This document shows, one piece after another, positions 44,888-54,015 of a stretch of 64,000 nt of DNA (the first letter of the stretch is position 1; the number at the start of each line of letters is the position of its first letter). A program made the position numbers and the translations under genes. A model generated the notes under the pieces. It made no database searches and was not told the DNA's origin. It saw only the letters and a program-made list of their open reading frames with translations. Origin of the DNA: Xenophilus sp. E41 (lineage in GTDB: Bacteria > Pseudomonadota > Gammaproteobacteria > Burkholderiales > Burkholderiaceae_C); the NCBI RefSeq assembly GCF_003671765.1, contig NZ_QPIB01000005.1, positions 321,731 through 385,730 of the forward strand, read 5' to 3'.

Positions 44888-45829
44888 ATGCAAGACCTGA
44901 ACGACATGCTGTTCTTCGCCGAGGTGGCGGAGCGGGGCGGCTTCACGGCTGCCAGCAAGGCCTTGAACGTGCCCAAGTCGCGCCTGTCGCGGCGGGTCGC
45001 CGAGCTGGAAAGCGCGCTGGGCGTGCAGCTCCTGCAGCGCAGCACGCGGCGCCTGTCGCTCACCCCGGCGGGCGAGATCTACCTGCGCCACTGCATCGCG
45101 GTGCGCGACACGGCCGAGGCCGGCGCCGAAGCCGTGGCCCAGGTGCAGAAGGAGCCGCGCGGCACCGTGCGGCTGAGCTGCCCGGTGACGCTGGCGCAAA
45201 GCAGCGTGGGGCCGATCCTGCCCATCTTCATGAAGCGCCATCCGGGCGTCACGGTCGAGATGCGCGTGCTCAACCGCCCGGTCGATCCGGTGGAGGAGGG
45301 CGTGGACATGGCCCTGCGGGTGCGCGCCGAAATCGAGAACAGCGCCACGCTGGCTGCGCGCAGCTTCAGCCGCAGCCGGCTGCTGCTGGTCGCCGCGCCG
45401 GAGGTGCTGGCCCGCCGGCAGCCCTTGCAGGGGCCGGAGAACCTGGCCGGGCTGGATGCGGTCGCCATGTCGGCGGCCGATGCGCGCACCGGCACCCTGC
45501 TGGTGGGGCCCGACGGGCGCAGCTTCGTCTACACGCCCTTTCCACGCTACCTGGCCGACGACCTGCTGACCCTGCGCTTCGCGATCCTGCAGGGTGTCGG
45601 CGCCGGATTCATGCCCGACTACATGTGTCAGGACGACCTGCACGCCGGGCGGCTGGTCGAGGCACTGCCGGGCTGGCATCCGCCGTCGGGCATCGTCCAC
45701 GCGATGTACCCGCCGCGGCGGGCGCTGGTGCCGGCGGTGCGGCTGCTGCTGGACTTCTTCGCCGAGCACCTGCAGAAGTGCGACGACGAGCTGAACCACG
45801 GATCGAATCTGGTGGTGATGCCCGTCTGA
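44888..45829 (+). CDS. LysR-family transcriptional regulator (probable azoR activator)
   Basis: A 313-residue LysR protein. The N-terminal winged helix is [40 protein letters not shown], and [14 protein letters not shown]. The C-terminal sensor has [20 protein letters not shown] and a periplasmic-binding-fold end, with [14 protein letters not shown] near 240. The CrgA/AaeR-like lineage fits. It diverges from azoR with the box at 44850 between them, which suggests control of azoR in response to quinones or aromatic compounds; the inducer is inferred. Confidence 0.93.
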   Translation: MQDLNDMLFFAEVAERGGFTAASKALNVPKSRLSRRVAELESALGVQLLQRSTRRLSLTPAGEIYLRHCIAVRDTAEAGAEAVAQVQKEPRGTVRLSCPVTLAQSSVGPILPIFMKRHPGVTVEMRVLNRPVDPVEEGVDMALRVRAEIENSATLAARSFSRSRLLLVAAPEVLARRQPLQGPENLAGLDAVAMSAADARTGTLLVGPDGRSFVYTPFPRYLADDLLTLRFAILQGVGAGFMPDYMCQDDLHAGRLVEALPGWHPPSGIVHAMYPPRRALVPAVRLLLDFFAEHLQKCDDELNHGSNLVVMPV

Positions 45830-45840
45830 CGGGGGCCTGA

Positions 45841-45915
45841 GCTATCGATTCGATCGCAGCGCTTCAAGCGCTTATTCGGTCGGAAGCATATTCAAACAAG
45901 GAGATATTCGTTTGA
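45841..45915. promoter_or_regulatory. Region upstream of the peroxiredoxin operon: palindromes and probable promoter
   Basis: The 143 bp between lysR and the peroxiredoxin gene hold GCTATCGATTCGATCGC and an AGCGCTT/AAGCGCT hairpin at 45841-45872, which may be a decayed dispersed repeat. They also hold an inverted pair TCAAAC-N12-GTTTGA (45892-45915) in AT-richer sequence, a candidate operator near the likely promoter. Confidence 0.4.
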
Positions 45916-45973
45916 GATCGTAGGCGGGCTTTCGACAATCGCCGGTCCGATTTGATCCACAGGAGCGCGCGAC

Positions 45974-46615
45974 ATGGCCACCTTGCGACTGGGCGACACC
46001 GCCCCCGACTTCACCCAGGACTCGTCCGAAGGCCCGATCCATTTCCACGAATGGGCGGGCAATTCCTGGGTCGTGCTGTTCTCGCACCCGGCGGACTTCA
46101 CGCCCGTGTGCACCACGGAACTGGGCAAGACCGCCGCGCTGGGCGGTGAATTCGCCAAGCGTGGCGTCAAGCCGATCGCCATCAGCGTCGACCCGGTCGA
46201 CAAGCACAAGGAATGGATCGGCGACATCAACGAGACGCAGAACACCACGGTGAACTTCCCCATCCTGGCGGATGCGGACCGCAAGGTGGCCGAGCTCTAC
46301 GACCTGATCCATCCGAACGCCTCGGCGACGGCCACCGTGCGTAGCGTGTTCATCATCGACCCCAAGCACGTGGTGCGCGCCACCATCACCTACCCGGCGA
46401 GCACGGGCCGCAACTTCGACGAGATCCTGCGCGTGATCGACTCGCTGCAACTCACCGACAGCCACAAGGTCGCCACGCCCGCCAACTGGAAGGACGGCGA
46501 CGACGTGGTGATCATCCCCAGCCTGCAGGACCCGGCCGAGCTGAAGGAGCGCTTCCCCAAGGGCTGGAACGCCGTGCGCCCGTACCTGCGGCTGACCCCT
46601 CAGCCGAACAAGTAA
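45974..46615 (+). CDS. 1-Cys peroxiredoxin (Prx6 type)
   Basis: A 213-residue thiol peroxidase that reduces hydrogen peroxide and organic hydroperoxides. The peroxidatic Cys46 is in SHPADFTPVCTTELGKTAAL, the Prx6-class motif (PVCTTE), and no second conserved Cys is seen. A typical C-terminal extension includes TPANWKDGDDVVIIPSLQD. It begins an operon: 6 bp separate it from the hydrolase gene, which overlaps the sulfate-binding protein gene. Linking peroxide defence to sulfate uptake makes sense because cysteine demand rises under oxidative stress; such linkage is inferred. Confidence 0.95.
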   Translation: MATLRLGDTAPDFTQDSSEGPIHFHEWAGNSWVVLFSHPADFTPVCTTELGKTAALGGEFAKRGVKPIAISVDPVDKHKEWIGDINETQNTTVNFPILADADRKVAELYDLIHPNASATATVRSVFIIDPKHVVRATITYPASTGRNFDEILRVIDSLQLTDSHKVATPANWKDGDDVVIIPSLQDPAELKERFPKGWNAVRPYLRLTPQPNK

Positions 46616-46621
46616 AGCGCC

Positions 46622-47209
46622 GTGACGACCCCGGTCATCATCGTCCCCGGCTGGCGCGACTCCGGCCCCGGCCACTGGCAGAGCCTGTGGGCGGAGCGCA
46701 TGCAGTCGGCCCGCCGCGTGGTGCAGGACGACTGGGTGTCGCCCAAGCGGGAGGCGTGGGTCGGCGCGCTGGAGCGGCTCATCCTGGCGCAGGAACAGCC
46801 GGTGGTGATCGCCGCCCACAGCCTGGGCTGCATCGCCACGGCCCACCTGGGCGAAGCGGCCGCGTCGCGCGTCGCCGGGGCGCTGCTGGTGGCGCCCGCC
46901 GACCCGGAACGCCGCGCGGCGCTCAACGACTTCGCGCCCGTGCCTTATGCGCGGCTGCCCTACCGCAGCATCGTCGTCGCGAGCAGCAACGACCCCTTCT
47001 GCCCGGTGCGCCTCGCGGGGGCCTATGCCCGCGCCTGGGGCAGCGAATTCGTCCGGATGCAAAATGCCGGCCACATCAACGTCGATTCGGGACATGGCGA
47101 CTGGCCCCTGGGGCTGGCCCTGCTCGAGTCCCTGACGGACGCGCCCAGCCGCCTTTTCGAGGAGCGGGGAGCCGGGCGCCAGAGTTTCGAAACCTTCACA
47201 TCACCATGA
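46622..47209 (+). CDS. RBBP9/YdeN-family alpha/beta hydrolase
   Basis: A 195-residue serine hydrolase starting at GTG 46622. The nucleophile is Ser67 in VVIAAHSLGCIATAHLGEAA, the Asp is in VASSNDPFCPVRLAGAYA, and the His is in MQNAGHINVDSGHGDWPLG. The N-terminus VIIVPGWRDSGPGHWQSLW is typical of RBBP9 relatives. Substrates of this family are mostly unknown. It sits between the peroxiredoxin gene (6-bp gap) and sbp, whose start overlaps its stop (ATGA), so it belongs to the sulfur operon and may act there. Confidence 0.9.
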   Translation: MTTPVIIVPGWRDSGPGHWQSLWAERMQSARRVVQDDWVSPKREAWVGALERLILAQEQPVVIAAHSLGCIATAHLGEAAASRVAGALLVAPADPERRAALNDFAPVPYARLPYRSIVVASSNDPFCPVRLAGAYARAWGSEFVRMQNAGHINVDSGHGDWPLGLALLESLTDAPSRLFEERGAGRQSFETFTSP

Positions 47210-48213
47210 CATCGAGAATCAAGAACATCGCCGCCGCGCTCATCGTCGCCTCCTCGGCCATTGCCGGTTCGGCGTGGGCGCAGAACCAGCTGCTGAACGT
47301 TTCGTACGACGTGGCGCGCGAGTTCTACAAGGACTACAACGCCGCTTTCGTCGCGCACTACAAGAAGACGAAGGGCGTCGATGTGAAGATCGACCAGTCG
47401 CATGCCGGCTCGAGCGCCCAGGCCCGCGCGGTGGCCGACGGCCTCGATGCGGACGTGGTGACGATGAACACCAGTACCGACATCGAGTTCCTGGCCGACA
47501 AGGGCGTGGTGGCCAAGGACTGGGCCAAGCGCTTCCCCGACAACGCGGCACCGACCACCTCGACCATGCTGTTCCTGGTGCGCAACGGCAACCCCAAGGG
47601 CATCAAGGACTGGGAAGACCTGGTCAAGCCCGGTGTGCAGGTCGTGATCGTCAACCCCAAGACCGGCGGCAACGGCCGCTACGCCTACCTGGCCGCCTGG
47701 GGCTACGTGAAGAAGAAGGGCGGCACCGACGCCCAGGCCGCGGAGTTCGTGGGCAAGCTGTTCAAGAACGTGCCGGTGCTGGCGCGCGGCGGCCGCGATG
47801 CGACCACCGCCTTCCTGCAACGCAACATCGGCGACGCGCTGATCACCTTCGAGTCGGAGGTGGTGTCGATCGACCGCGAGTTCGGCGCCGGCAAGGTCGA
47901 CGCCGTCTACCCCAGCATCAGCATCCTGGCCGAGAACCCGGTCGCCGTGGTCGAGCGCACCACCGCCAAGAAGGGCTCGGGCGAGCTGGCCAAGGCCTAC
48001 CTCGACTACCTGTACTCGGACGAGGCGCAGGAGATCGCCGCCAAGCATGCGCTGCGCCCGCGCTCGCAGGCCGTGCTGAAGAAGCACGTCGCCACCTTCA
48101 AGCCGCTGCAGCTGTTCACGGTGCAGGAACTCTTCGGCAGCCTGAGCGAAGCGCAGAAGGTGCACTTCAACGACGGCGGCCAGTTCGACAAGCTCTACAC
48201 CCCCGGCCGATAA
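47206..48213 (+). CDS. sbp: Sulfate ABC transporter substrate-binding protein
   Basis: A 335-residue periplasmic sulfate receptor. The Sec signal is [20 protein letters not shown], with cleavage near AWAQ at about residue 25. The sulfate-binding blocks are [40 protein letters not shown] and [20 protein letters not shown]. It is followed 4 bp later by cysT. It resembles the stand-alone copy at 9129 across its length, but with DQSHAGS in place of KQSHGGS and a different signal type. It is the receptor of the CysTWA importer in this operon. Confidence 0.95.
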   Translation: MTSRIKNIAAALIVASSAIAGSAWAQNQLLNVSYDVAREFYKDYNAAFVAHYKKTKGVDVKIDQSHAGSSAQARAVADGLDADVVTMNTSTDIEFLADKGVVAKDWAKRFPDNAAPTTSTMLFLVRNGNPKGIKDWEDLVKPGVQVVIVNPKTGGNGRYAYLAAWGYVKKKGGTDAQAAEFVGKLFKNVPVLARGGRDATTAFLQRNIGDALITFESEVVSIDREFGAGKVDAVYPSISILAENPVAVVERTTAKKGSGELAKAYLDYLYSDEAQEIAAKHALRPRSQAVLKKHVATFKPLQLFTVQELFGSLSEAQKVHFNDGGQFDKLYTPGR

Positions 48214-48217
48214 GTCC

Positions 48218-49105
48218 ATGACCAGTGCCGTTTCATCGGCGCTGCCGTCCGCGGCAGCGCCGATTTCGCGTGGCAGGGCCGGCGGCGCCAAGCGGGTGCT
48301 GCCGGGCTTCCACCTCACGCTCGGGTACACGCTGCTGTACCTGTGCCTCATCGTCCTCATCCCGCTGTCGGCGCTGGTCTTCAAGACCTTCACGATGAGC
48401 TGGGAGCAGTTCTGGGTGGCCGTCACCGCGCCGCGCGTGCTGGCCTCCTACCGGCTGACCTTCGGCGCGTCCTTCCTGGCCGCGCTGGTGAACCTGTTCG
48501 CCGGCCTGCTGGTGGCCTGGGTGCTGGTGCGCTACAAGTTTCCGGGCAAGAAGATCGTCGACGCTTTGGTCGACCTGCCGTTCGCGCTGCCCACCGCCGT
48601 GGCCGGCATCTCGCTCACGGCGCTGCTGGCCGGCAACGGCTGGATCGGCCAGTACCTCGAACCGCTGGGCATCAAGCTGGCCTTCACGCCTGCGGGCGTG
48701 GTGATCGCCCTCATCTTCATCGGCTTGCCCTTCGTGGTGCGCACGGTGCAGCCGGTACTCGAAGACACGGAAAAGGAACTGGAAGAAGCCGCCACCTCGC
48801 TGGGTGCCACGCGCTGGCAGACCTTCCGCCTGGTCATCCTGCCGTCGATCACGCCCGCGCTGCTGACCGGCTTCGCGATGGCTTTCGCGCGCGCCATCGG
48901 CGAGTACGGCTCGGTCATCTTCATCGCCGGCAACATGCCCATGATCTCGGAGATCACGCCGCTCATCATCATCGGCAAGCTGGAGCAGTACGACTACGCG
49001 GGCGCCACGGCGGTGGCGCTCGTGATGCTGGTCTTCTCGTTCCTGATGCTGCTGGTCATCAACGCCCTGCAGAGCTGGCAGCGCAGGCGGGGGGCATCGG
49101 CATGA
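48218..49105 (+). CDS. cysT: Sulfate ABC transporter permease CysT (CysU)
   Basis: A 295-residue inner-membrane permease with about six hydrophobic segments (for example [39 protein letters not shown]). The EAA-type loop is [20 protein letters not shown] followed by [40 protein letters not shown] is typical of CysT. It pairs with CysW as the heterodimeric channel. Its ATG lies 4 bp past the sbp stop, and its stop overlaps the cysW start (ATGA). Confidence 0.95.
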   Translation: MTSAVSSALPSAAAPISRGRAGGAKRVLPGFHLTLGYTLLYLCLIVLIPLSALVFKTFTMSWEQFWVAVTAPRVLASYRLTFGASFLAALVNLFAGLLVAWVLVRYKFPGKKIVDALVDLPFALPTAVAGISLTALLAGNGWIGQYLEPLGIKLAFTPAGVVIALIFIGLPFVVRTVQPVLEDTEKELEEAATSLGATRWQTFRLVILPSITPALLTGFAMAFARAIGEYGSVIFIAGNMPMISEITPLIIIGKLEQYDYAGATAVALVMLVFSFLMLLVINALQSWQRRRGASA

Positions 49106-50004
49106 GCGGCGGCACGGGAATGCGTGCCCCGGTGCGGCGCGCGCAGGCGGGGACCACCGAATCGCCAGCCGTGCGCTGGACGCTGATCGGCCTGGCGCTG
49201 CTCTTCATGTTCTTCTTCCTCGTGCTGCCGCTGGCGGCGGTGGCGACCGAGGCGCTGCGCAAGGGCTGGGACGCGTACTGGGAAGCCCTGAAGGAGCCCG
49301 ACGCCTGGTCGGCGATCCGGCTCACGCTGATCGTCGCGGCGATCTCGGTGCCGCTGAACCTGGTGTTCGGCGTCGCGGCGGCCTGGGCCATCGCCAAGTT
49401 CGAGTTCAGGGGCAAGGCCTTCCTGACGACGCTGGTCGACCTGCCCTTCGCCGTCTCGCCTGTCGTGGCGGGCCTGATCTACGTGCTGGTCTTCGGCGCG
49501 CAGGGCTGGCTCGGCCCGTGGCTGGCGGCGCACGACATCAAGATCATCTTCGCCGTGCCGGGCATCGTGCTGGCCACCATCTTCGTCACCTTTCCCTTCA
49601 TCGCGCGCGAACTGGTGCCGCTGATGCAGGCGCAGGGCACGGACGAGGAGCAGGCCGCCATCGTGCTGGGCGCGAGCGGCTGGCAGACCTTCTGGCGCGT
49701 GACCCTGCCCAACATCAAGTGGGGGCTGCTGTACGGCGTGATCCTGTGCAACGCGCGGGCGATGGGCGAATTCGGCGCCGTGTCCGTCGTCTCGGGCCAC
49801 ATCCGCGGCCAGACCAACACCATGCCGCTGCACGTCGAGGTGCTCTACAACGAGTACCAGTCCGTCGCCGCCTTCGCCGTCGCTTCGCTGCTGGCCATCC
49901 TGGCGCTGGTGACCCTGGTCATCAAGACCGTGGCCGAATGGCGCCACGACCGTGAAATGAAAGCCATCTCCGAACTGCCGCCGGAGCGGCCGGCGGCGGG
50001 CTGA
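49102..50004 (+). CDS. cysW: Sulfate ABC transporter permease CysW
   Basis: A 300-residue permease. The start at 49102 overlaps the cysT stop by 4 bp. Hydrophobic segments include [20 protein letters not shown] and [20 protein letters not shown]. The coupling loop is [20 protein letters not shown] followed by [20 protein letters not shown]. The phrase [20 protein letters not shown] is diagnostic of CysW. A 147-bp gap with a long hairpin separates it from cysA, unlike the tight spacing of the rest of the operon. Confidence 0.95.
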   Translation: MSGGTGMRAPVRRAQAGTTESPAVRWTLIGLALLFMFFFLVLPLAAVATEALRKGWDAYWEALKEPDAWSAIRLTLIVAAISVPLNLVFGVAAAWAIAKFEFRGKAFLTTLVDLPFAVSPVVAGLIYVLVFGAQGWLGPWLAAHDIKIIFAVPGIVLATIFVTFPFIARELVPLMQAQGTDEEQAAIVLGASGWQTFWRVTLPNIKWGLLYGVILCNARAMGEFGAVSVVSGHIRGQTNTMPLHVEVLYNEYQSVAAFAVASLLAILALVTLVIKTVAEWRHDREMKAISELPPERPAAG

Positions 50005-50012
50005 GAGAACAC

Positions 50013-50135
50013 CGGACATCCGTACGCGAAGGGCGCGAAGGTTGCGCGAAGGTCGCGAAAAAGATATCAAAAGATAGTTTGTCTTCCTTTTGCGTTCTTC
50101 GCGAAATCTTCGCGTCCTTCGCGTACGGAAGTCCG
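50013..50135 (+). repeat. 123-nt imperfect hairpin of CGCGAAGG-like units between cysW and cysA
   Basis: The left arm from 50013 and the right arm ending at 50135 match as inverted repeats over about 47 positions with some seven mismatches, several of which would be G.U pairs in RNA. Each arm holds three to four units of CGCGAAG(G/A). The AT-rich loop includes AAAGATATCAAAAGATAG. It covers most of the 147-bp gap and would be transcribed with the operon. Confidence 0.85.
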
Positions 50136-50151
50136 CATCCAAGGAATCCCC

Positions 50152-51255
50152 ATGAGCATCGAAATTCGCAACGTCAACAAGCGCTTCGGCGATTTCCACG
50201 CGCTGCGCGACGTCAGCCTGAACATCGATTCGGGCGAGCTGTTCGCGCTGCTGGGCCCGTCAGGCTGCGGCAAGACCACGCTGCTGCGCATCATCGCGGG
50301 GCTGGAGACGGCCGACAGCGGCACGATCCTGTTCTCGGGTGAGGACACGACCGACGTGCACGTGCGCGAGCGCAACGTGGGCTTCGTGTTCCAGCACTAC
50401 GCGCTGTTCCGGCACATGACGGTGTTCGAGAACGTGGCCTTCGGCCTGCGCATCAAGCCGCGCGGCCAGCGCCCGAGCGACGCACAGATCAAGGCCAAGG
50501 TGCTGGACCTGCTCAAGCTGGTGCAGCTCGACTGGCTGGCCGACCGTTATCCCTCGCAGCTCTCGGGCGGGCAGCGCCAGCGCATCGCCCTGGCGCGCGC
50601 GCTGGCCGTGGAGCCCAAGGTGCTGCTGCTGGACGAACCCTTCGGCGCGCTCGACGCCAAGGTGCGCAAGGAACTGCGCCGCTGGCTGCGCCGCCTGCAC
50701 GACGAACTGCACGTCACCTCGATTTTCGTCACGCACGACCAGGAAGAGGCGCTCGAGGTGGCCGACCGCGTGGTGCTGATGAACGCCGGCCGCATCGAGC
50801 AGGTCGGCTCGCCGCAGGACGTGTGGGACCACCCGGCCAGCCCCTTCGTCTACGGGTTCCTGGGCGACGTCAACCTGTTCCACGGGCGCGCCCACCAGGG
50901 CGAGGTCGAGGTGCAGGGCGTGCGAATCGCTTCGTCCGAAGCCGATGCGGCCGAGGACGCGAAGGCGCTGGCCTACGTGCGCCCACACGACTTCGAGATC
51001 ACCCGCTTCGCGCCGGGCAGCGGGCACGCGCAGGGGATCGTCGCTACCATCGGCCGCGCCATCGTCGTCGGCCCGATCGCGCGCATGGAACTCGAACCTG
51101 TCGAACCGAATCCAGACAATCCTGGATCCGGCAACATCATCGAGGCGCAGATTTCCGCGCAGCAGTACCGTGACATGGGGCTGCGCGAGGGCGACACCGT
51201 GGTGGCCAGCCCGCGCAAGGCGCGTGTCTTCGTCGAACAAGGACTCGGGATATGA
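50152..51255 (+). CDS. cysA: Sulfate/thiosulfate import ATP-binding protein CysA
   Basis: A 367-residue ATPase. Walker A is GPSGCGKTT near residue 36, the Q-loop [20 protein letters not shown], the signature [15 protein letters not shown] and Walker [21 protein letters not shown]. The C-terminal half is a TOBE-like regulatory domain ([14 protein letters not shown]). The ribosome site AAGGA lies 7 nt upstream of ATG. It drives sulfate import by CysT/CysW with Sbp. An insert [15 protein letters not shown] is seen in the regulatory domain. The hairpin upstream could tune its level relative to the permeases. Confidence 0.96.
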   Translation: MSIEIRNVNKRFGDFHALRDVSLNIDSGELFALLGPSGCGKTTLLRIIAGLETADSGTILFSGEDTTDVHVRERNVGFVFQHYALFRHMTVFENVAFGLRIKPRGQRPSDAQIKAKVLDLLKLVQLDWLADRYPSQLSGGQRQRIALARALAVEPKVLLLDEPFGALDAKVRKELRRWLRRLHDELHVTSIFVTHDQEEALEVADRVVLMNAGRIEQVGSPQDVWDHPASPFVYGFLGDVNLFHGRAHQGEVEVQGVRIASSEADAAEDAKALAYVRPHDFEITRFAPGSGHAQGIVATIGRAIVVGPIARMELEPVEPNPDNPGSGNIIEAQISAQQYRDMGLREGDTVVASPRKARVFVEQGLGI

Positions 51256-51257
51256 CT

Positions 51258-51338
51258 TCACCCCCACGCTCATCGCTTCGCGTATCGCTGCCCCCCGAGG
51301 GGGCGCATCAGCACCTACGGGCGGCCGGGCGGTGCTGA
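51258..51338 (+). repeat. Hairpin-rich leader repeat abutting the dsbB start
   Basis: CACCCCCA, TTCGCG and ATCGCT lead to a C-run/G-run hairpin (CCCCC-CGA-GGGGG, about 51292-51304), then TCAGCACC (51308-51315) pairs with GGTGCTGA (51331-51338), whose last base is the A of the dsbB ATG. The first half resembles the repeat at the 5' end of ssuC. Confidence 0.6.
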
Positions 51339-51859
51339 TGAAATTCGTATTTGGCGCCCCGCGCCGCACCTACTGGCTCATCTGCATCGCCTGCGTGCTG
51401 ATGCTCGCCTTCGGCATGTACCTGCAGCACGTCGTGGGCCTCGAGCCGTGCCCGATGTGCGTGGTGCAGCGGTATGCCCTCGTTTTGATCGCGGTGTTCG
51501 CAGCACTGGCGGGCGCTACAGGCCGCATCGGCTTGCAAAAGACCTGGGGCGGCCTGGGCCTTCTGTTCGCCATCGGCGGGGCCTACACGGCCGCACGCCA
51601 GACCTGGCTGCAGTGGCACCCGCCGGAGTTCGCGAGCTGCGGCCGCGACATCTACGGGATGATCGAGACCTTCCCGCTGCAGCGCGCCATCCCGATGATC
51701 TTCAAGGGCAGCGGCGACTGCAGCAAGGTCGACTGGACCTTCCTGGGCCTGTCGATCGCCAACTGGTCCTTCATCTGCTTCGTCGTCTTCGGACTGGTCA
51801 TCCTGGGCCTGCTCGTCGGCCGTGGCAACCGGCCGGCCAAGCGCTTCGTGACGGCCTGA
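51338..51859 (+). CDS. dsbB: Disulfide bond formation protein DsbB
   Basis: A 173-residue inner-membrane protein that reoxidises DsbA and passes electrons to quinone. Four membrane segments are visible (for example YWLICIACVLMLAFGMYLQ, ALVLIAVFAALAGATG). The two redox pairs are Cys38-Cys41 in GLEPCPMCVVQRYAL and Cys101-Cys128 in EFASCGRDIYGMIE and GSGDCSKVDW. The start at 51338 gives the normal length, although no ribosome site precedes it; the start codon is touched by a hairpin. It follows cysA by 82 bp and is closed by a terminator. Confidence 0.93.
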   Translation: MKFVFGAPRRTYWLICIACVLMLAFGMYLQHVVGLEPCPMCVVQRYALVLIAVFAALAGATGRIGLQKTWGGLGLLFAIGGAYTAARQTWLQWHPPEFASCGRDIYGMIETFPLQRAIPMIFKGSGDCSKVDWTFLGLSIANWSFICFVVFGLVILGLLVGRGNRPAKRFVTA

Positions 51860-51900
51860 GCCCGACTGCAACTGCAGCTCCCACTGCAGGCGCAAGAAAG

Positions 51901-51922
51901 AACACCGCCCTCGGGCGGTGTT
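51901..51922. terminator. Intrinsic terminator between convergent dsbB and the ParA-like gene
   Basis: ACACCGCC and GGCGGTGT flank a CTCG loop, followed on the plus strand by TTTTCGTT and on the minus strand by TTCTTTCTT. It can end both the dsbB message and the opposite one. Confidence 0.85.
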
Positions 51923-51941
51923 TTCGTTGGAGCGGGTCGCT

Positions 51942-52634
51942 TCAGAGCGGCAGCGTGTCGAAGGCCGCATAGGCCTGCGCCAGCCAGCTCTTGACGCGCT
52001 GGCGCTCCAGCAGGCCCAGCGCGTCGGGGCCTTCCTTGTCGTTCACGGCCTTCCAGAAGCTGGTGTTGCGGTTGTCGATCTTGCGCATGCTGGCTTCCTT
52101 CAGGCGCGGCAGGGAGATGACCCGCGCGCCCTGGGCCGTGGCCTTGGCCAGCGACTGCGAGCCGAGCATGAGGCCGAAGTCGCTCCCGCGGCCGTAGTTC
52201 TGCACCACGATGTAGTTGGCGCGGCTGCCGAAGGTGTCGACCAGCTTGCCCAGGAGGTCGCTCGAATCGCGGCCGTCGTCCATCACGTGCCAGAAGTTCA
52301 CGTGCACGCCGATCTCGGCGAAGACGTCGAAGAGCTGCGATTCCTCGATCCAGCGCGCCAGCGGCGCCAGCGTCTGCGCCGCCATGTCGACGATCACGCT
52401 CTGCTGCGGGTTGTGCTCGAAGCCGTTGACCACCGTGTCCAGCCCTTCGAAGCTGTCCACCGCCACCGGCGAGGCGAAGCCCTCGTAGAAGCGGGTGAAG
52501 GAGTTGTGCGACCGGTCGGTGTCATAGCCGACGAAGGGCCGGCTGTGGTCGATGAAGTACTGGGCCAGCAGGCGCGAGGTGACCGACTTGCCGACGCCGC
52601 CTTTTTCGCCGCCGATGAAATTGAGTGAGCTCAT
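51942..52634 (-). CDS. ParA/MinD-like ATPase (mobilisation-protein type), orphan
   Basis: A 230-residue P-loop ATPase. The start at 52634 gives MSSLNFIGGEKGGVGKSVTS with the deviant Walker A KGGVGKS (signature Lys) at residues 11-17. The next block is AQYFIDHSRPFVGYDTDRSH followed by VIVDMAAQTLAPLARWIEES. It lacks a DNA-binding domain, and there is no parB or parS nearby, so it is not a chromosome-partition ParA. Similar proteins are annotated as mobilisation proteins in Burkholderiales. Its target is unknown. It ends at the shared terminator. Confidence 0.8.
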   Translation of the reverse strand: MSSLNFIGGEKGGVGKSVTSRLLAQYFIDHSRPFVGYDTDRSHNSFTRFYEGFASPVAVDSFEGLDTVVNGFEHNPQQSVIVDMAAQTLAPLARWIEESQLFDVFAEIGVHVNFWHVMDDGRDSSDLLGKLVDTFGSRANYIVVQNYGRGSDFGLMLGSQSLAKATAQGARVISLPRLKEASMRKIDNRNTSFWKAVNDKEGPDALGLLERQRVKSWLAQAYAAFDTLPL

Positions 52635-52713
52635 GGATGGGAGGGAAGAAGTCCGAAGGGTTGGAGGCGACGGCGCGGCGCGTGTGCACCGGCGTCGATG
52701 AAGCGCTTTGATT

Positions 52714-54015
52714 CTAGGAGCGGGCCCGTGACACGCTGTGCAGCAAAGTGTGTGCCGCCCAGCGCGCCTGCAGCCTGGCCTTCCAGGCGTCGGGCAGGGT
52801 GGACGCTTCGAGCATGGCCGGCCAGCGTGCCTTGGCGAGGCGGGCGGTCTCGGTGATGGTCTTGCGCACGAGCGGCTCGTGCAGGCCGGCCGAGAAGCAG
52901 AAGGCGCGCACGTTGGCCGGCGTGAAGAGCGTGCCGCGCCGCGCGGCCGGTGCGGTGCCGCGTGCGGGCGGCAGCAGCGGCAAGGCATGGCCTTCGGCGC
53001 CCTGCATGGCGGCGTAGGCCACGATGTCATAGGCGGGCGCGAGTCGCGGCGCGGTGCCCTCCGGGTACAGCACGCCGAAATTCTTCAGGTGCGCGTCGGG
53101 GTTGCCGAGCAGTTCGTTGACCACCAGCCGCCGGACCAGCTCGAGCACGGCCTCGTCGCCGAGCGTGGGGAAGGCGCGCATGGCCAGCGCCATCGCGAGG
53201 TAGCTGGCGCCGTACTTGTCCTGCGGGTCGATCGCGAGCACCTGCGCGAAGTCCTCGAAATGGATGCGGCGTGCGCCATCGCGGTCGAAGCGCGTCACGG
53301 CCAGGAACTCGGGCTCGTCGGGCAGCGCGTAGCTGTGCTCGGCGTGGATGGCCGAGAGCGGCGCCAGCTCGGCATGGCAGACCGTCACGCCGGCGGCTGC
53401 GGCCATCTGCAGCGAAAGCATCTCCAGCTGCGGCATGTGCGGCCTGCCGACCAGCGGCAGCTTGGCGATGACGCGCGTGCTGGTTCCGGCGCGCGTGCGT
53501 GCGGTGTAGCGCCCGCCCTGGCGCGCCAGCCCCAGCTTGGGCTGCACGCCCGACACCGAGATGCCCTGCGGCAGCGGGTTGGCCACCACCGACATCTCCA
53601 GCGCGTCCTGGTCCTGCGTCACCAGGCGCTGCAGGGTGGGGCGGTCGACCTCCACCGGCCGCGCGCTCACCGCGCCGGGCAGGTCGCCGCCGCAGGCCGC
53701 CAGCAGTTCGAAGTGGTCGTCCTCCCGGCAGCCGCGCAACTGCGCGATGTGGCTGCGCAGCACGCCTTCGGGCAGCAGGTTCTGGAACCAGGTGGGCAGG
53801 CGGCCGCCCTGGGCGTTGAAGAGCGGGTTCTTCAGGTCGGCCCACAGTGCGGACTGCGTGGCCGCATCGCTGGCGAGCATGGACAGCGACAGCACCGCCT
53901 CGGGCGGGCTGGCGACGATGGCCGGCTCGGCCACGAAGCGGCACAGGTCGCCGTACTGGAAGAGCTTGCCCCAGCGGCGCCCGCCGAGGGCGATCTCCAG
54001 GATCTTGACGTTCAT
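52714..54015 (-). CDS. hipA: HipA-family serine/threonine kinase toxin
   Basis: A 433-residue kinase of the HipA toxin family. The N-terminal part has LPTWFQNLLPEGVLRSHIAQ. The activation region is SVSGVQPKLGLARQGGRY, and the catalytic loop is LLGNPDAHLKNFGVLYPEG near residue 303, with the metal site in APAYDIVAYAAM. HipA of E. coli phosphorylates glutamyl-tRNA synthetase and causes persistence. It overlaps the antitoxin gene by 4 bp (ATGA), the standard hipBA layout. Kinase residues are intact, so it is likely active. Confidence 0.93.
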   Translation of the reverse strand: MNVKILEIALGGRRWGKLFQYGDLCRFVAEPAIVASPPEAVLSLSMLASDAATQSALWADLKNPLFNAQGGRLPTWFQNLLPEGVLRSHIAQLRGCREDDHFELLAACGGDLPGAVSARPVEVDRPTLQRLVTQDQDALEMSVVANPLPQGISVSGVQPKLGLARQGGRYTARTRAGTSTRVIAKLPLVGRPHMPQLEMLSLQMAAAAGVTVCHAELAPLSAIHAEHSYALPDEPEFLAVTRFDRDGARRIHFEDFAQVLAIDPQDKYGASYLAMALAMRAFPTLGDEAVLELVRRLVVNELLGNPDAHLKNFGVLYPEGTAPRLAPAYDIVAYAAMQGAEGHALPLLPPARGTAPAARRGTLFTPANVRAFCFSAGLHEPLVRKTITETARLAKARWPAMLEASTLPDAWKARLQARWAAHTLLHSVSRARS

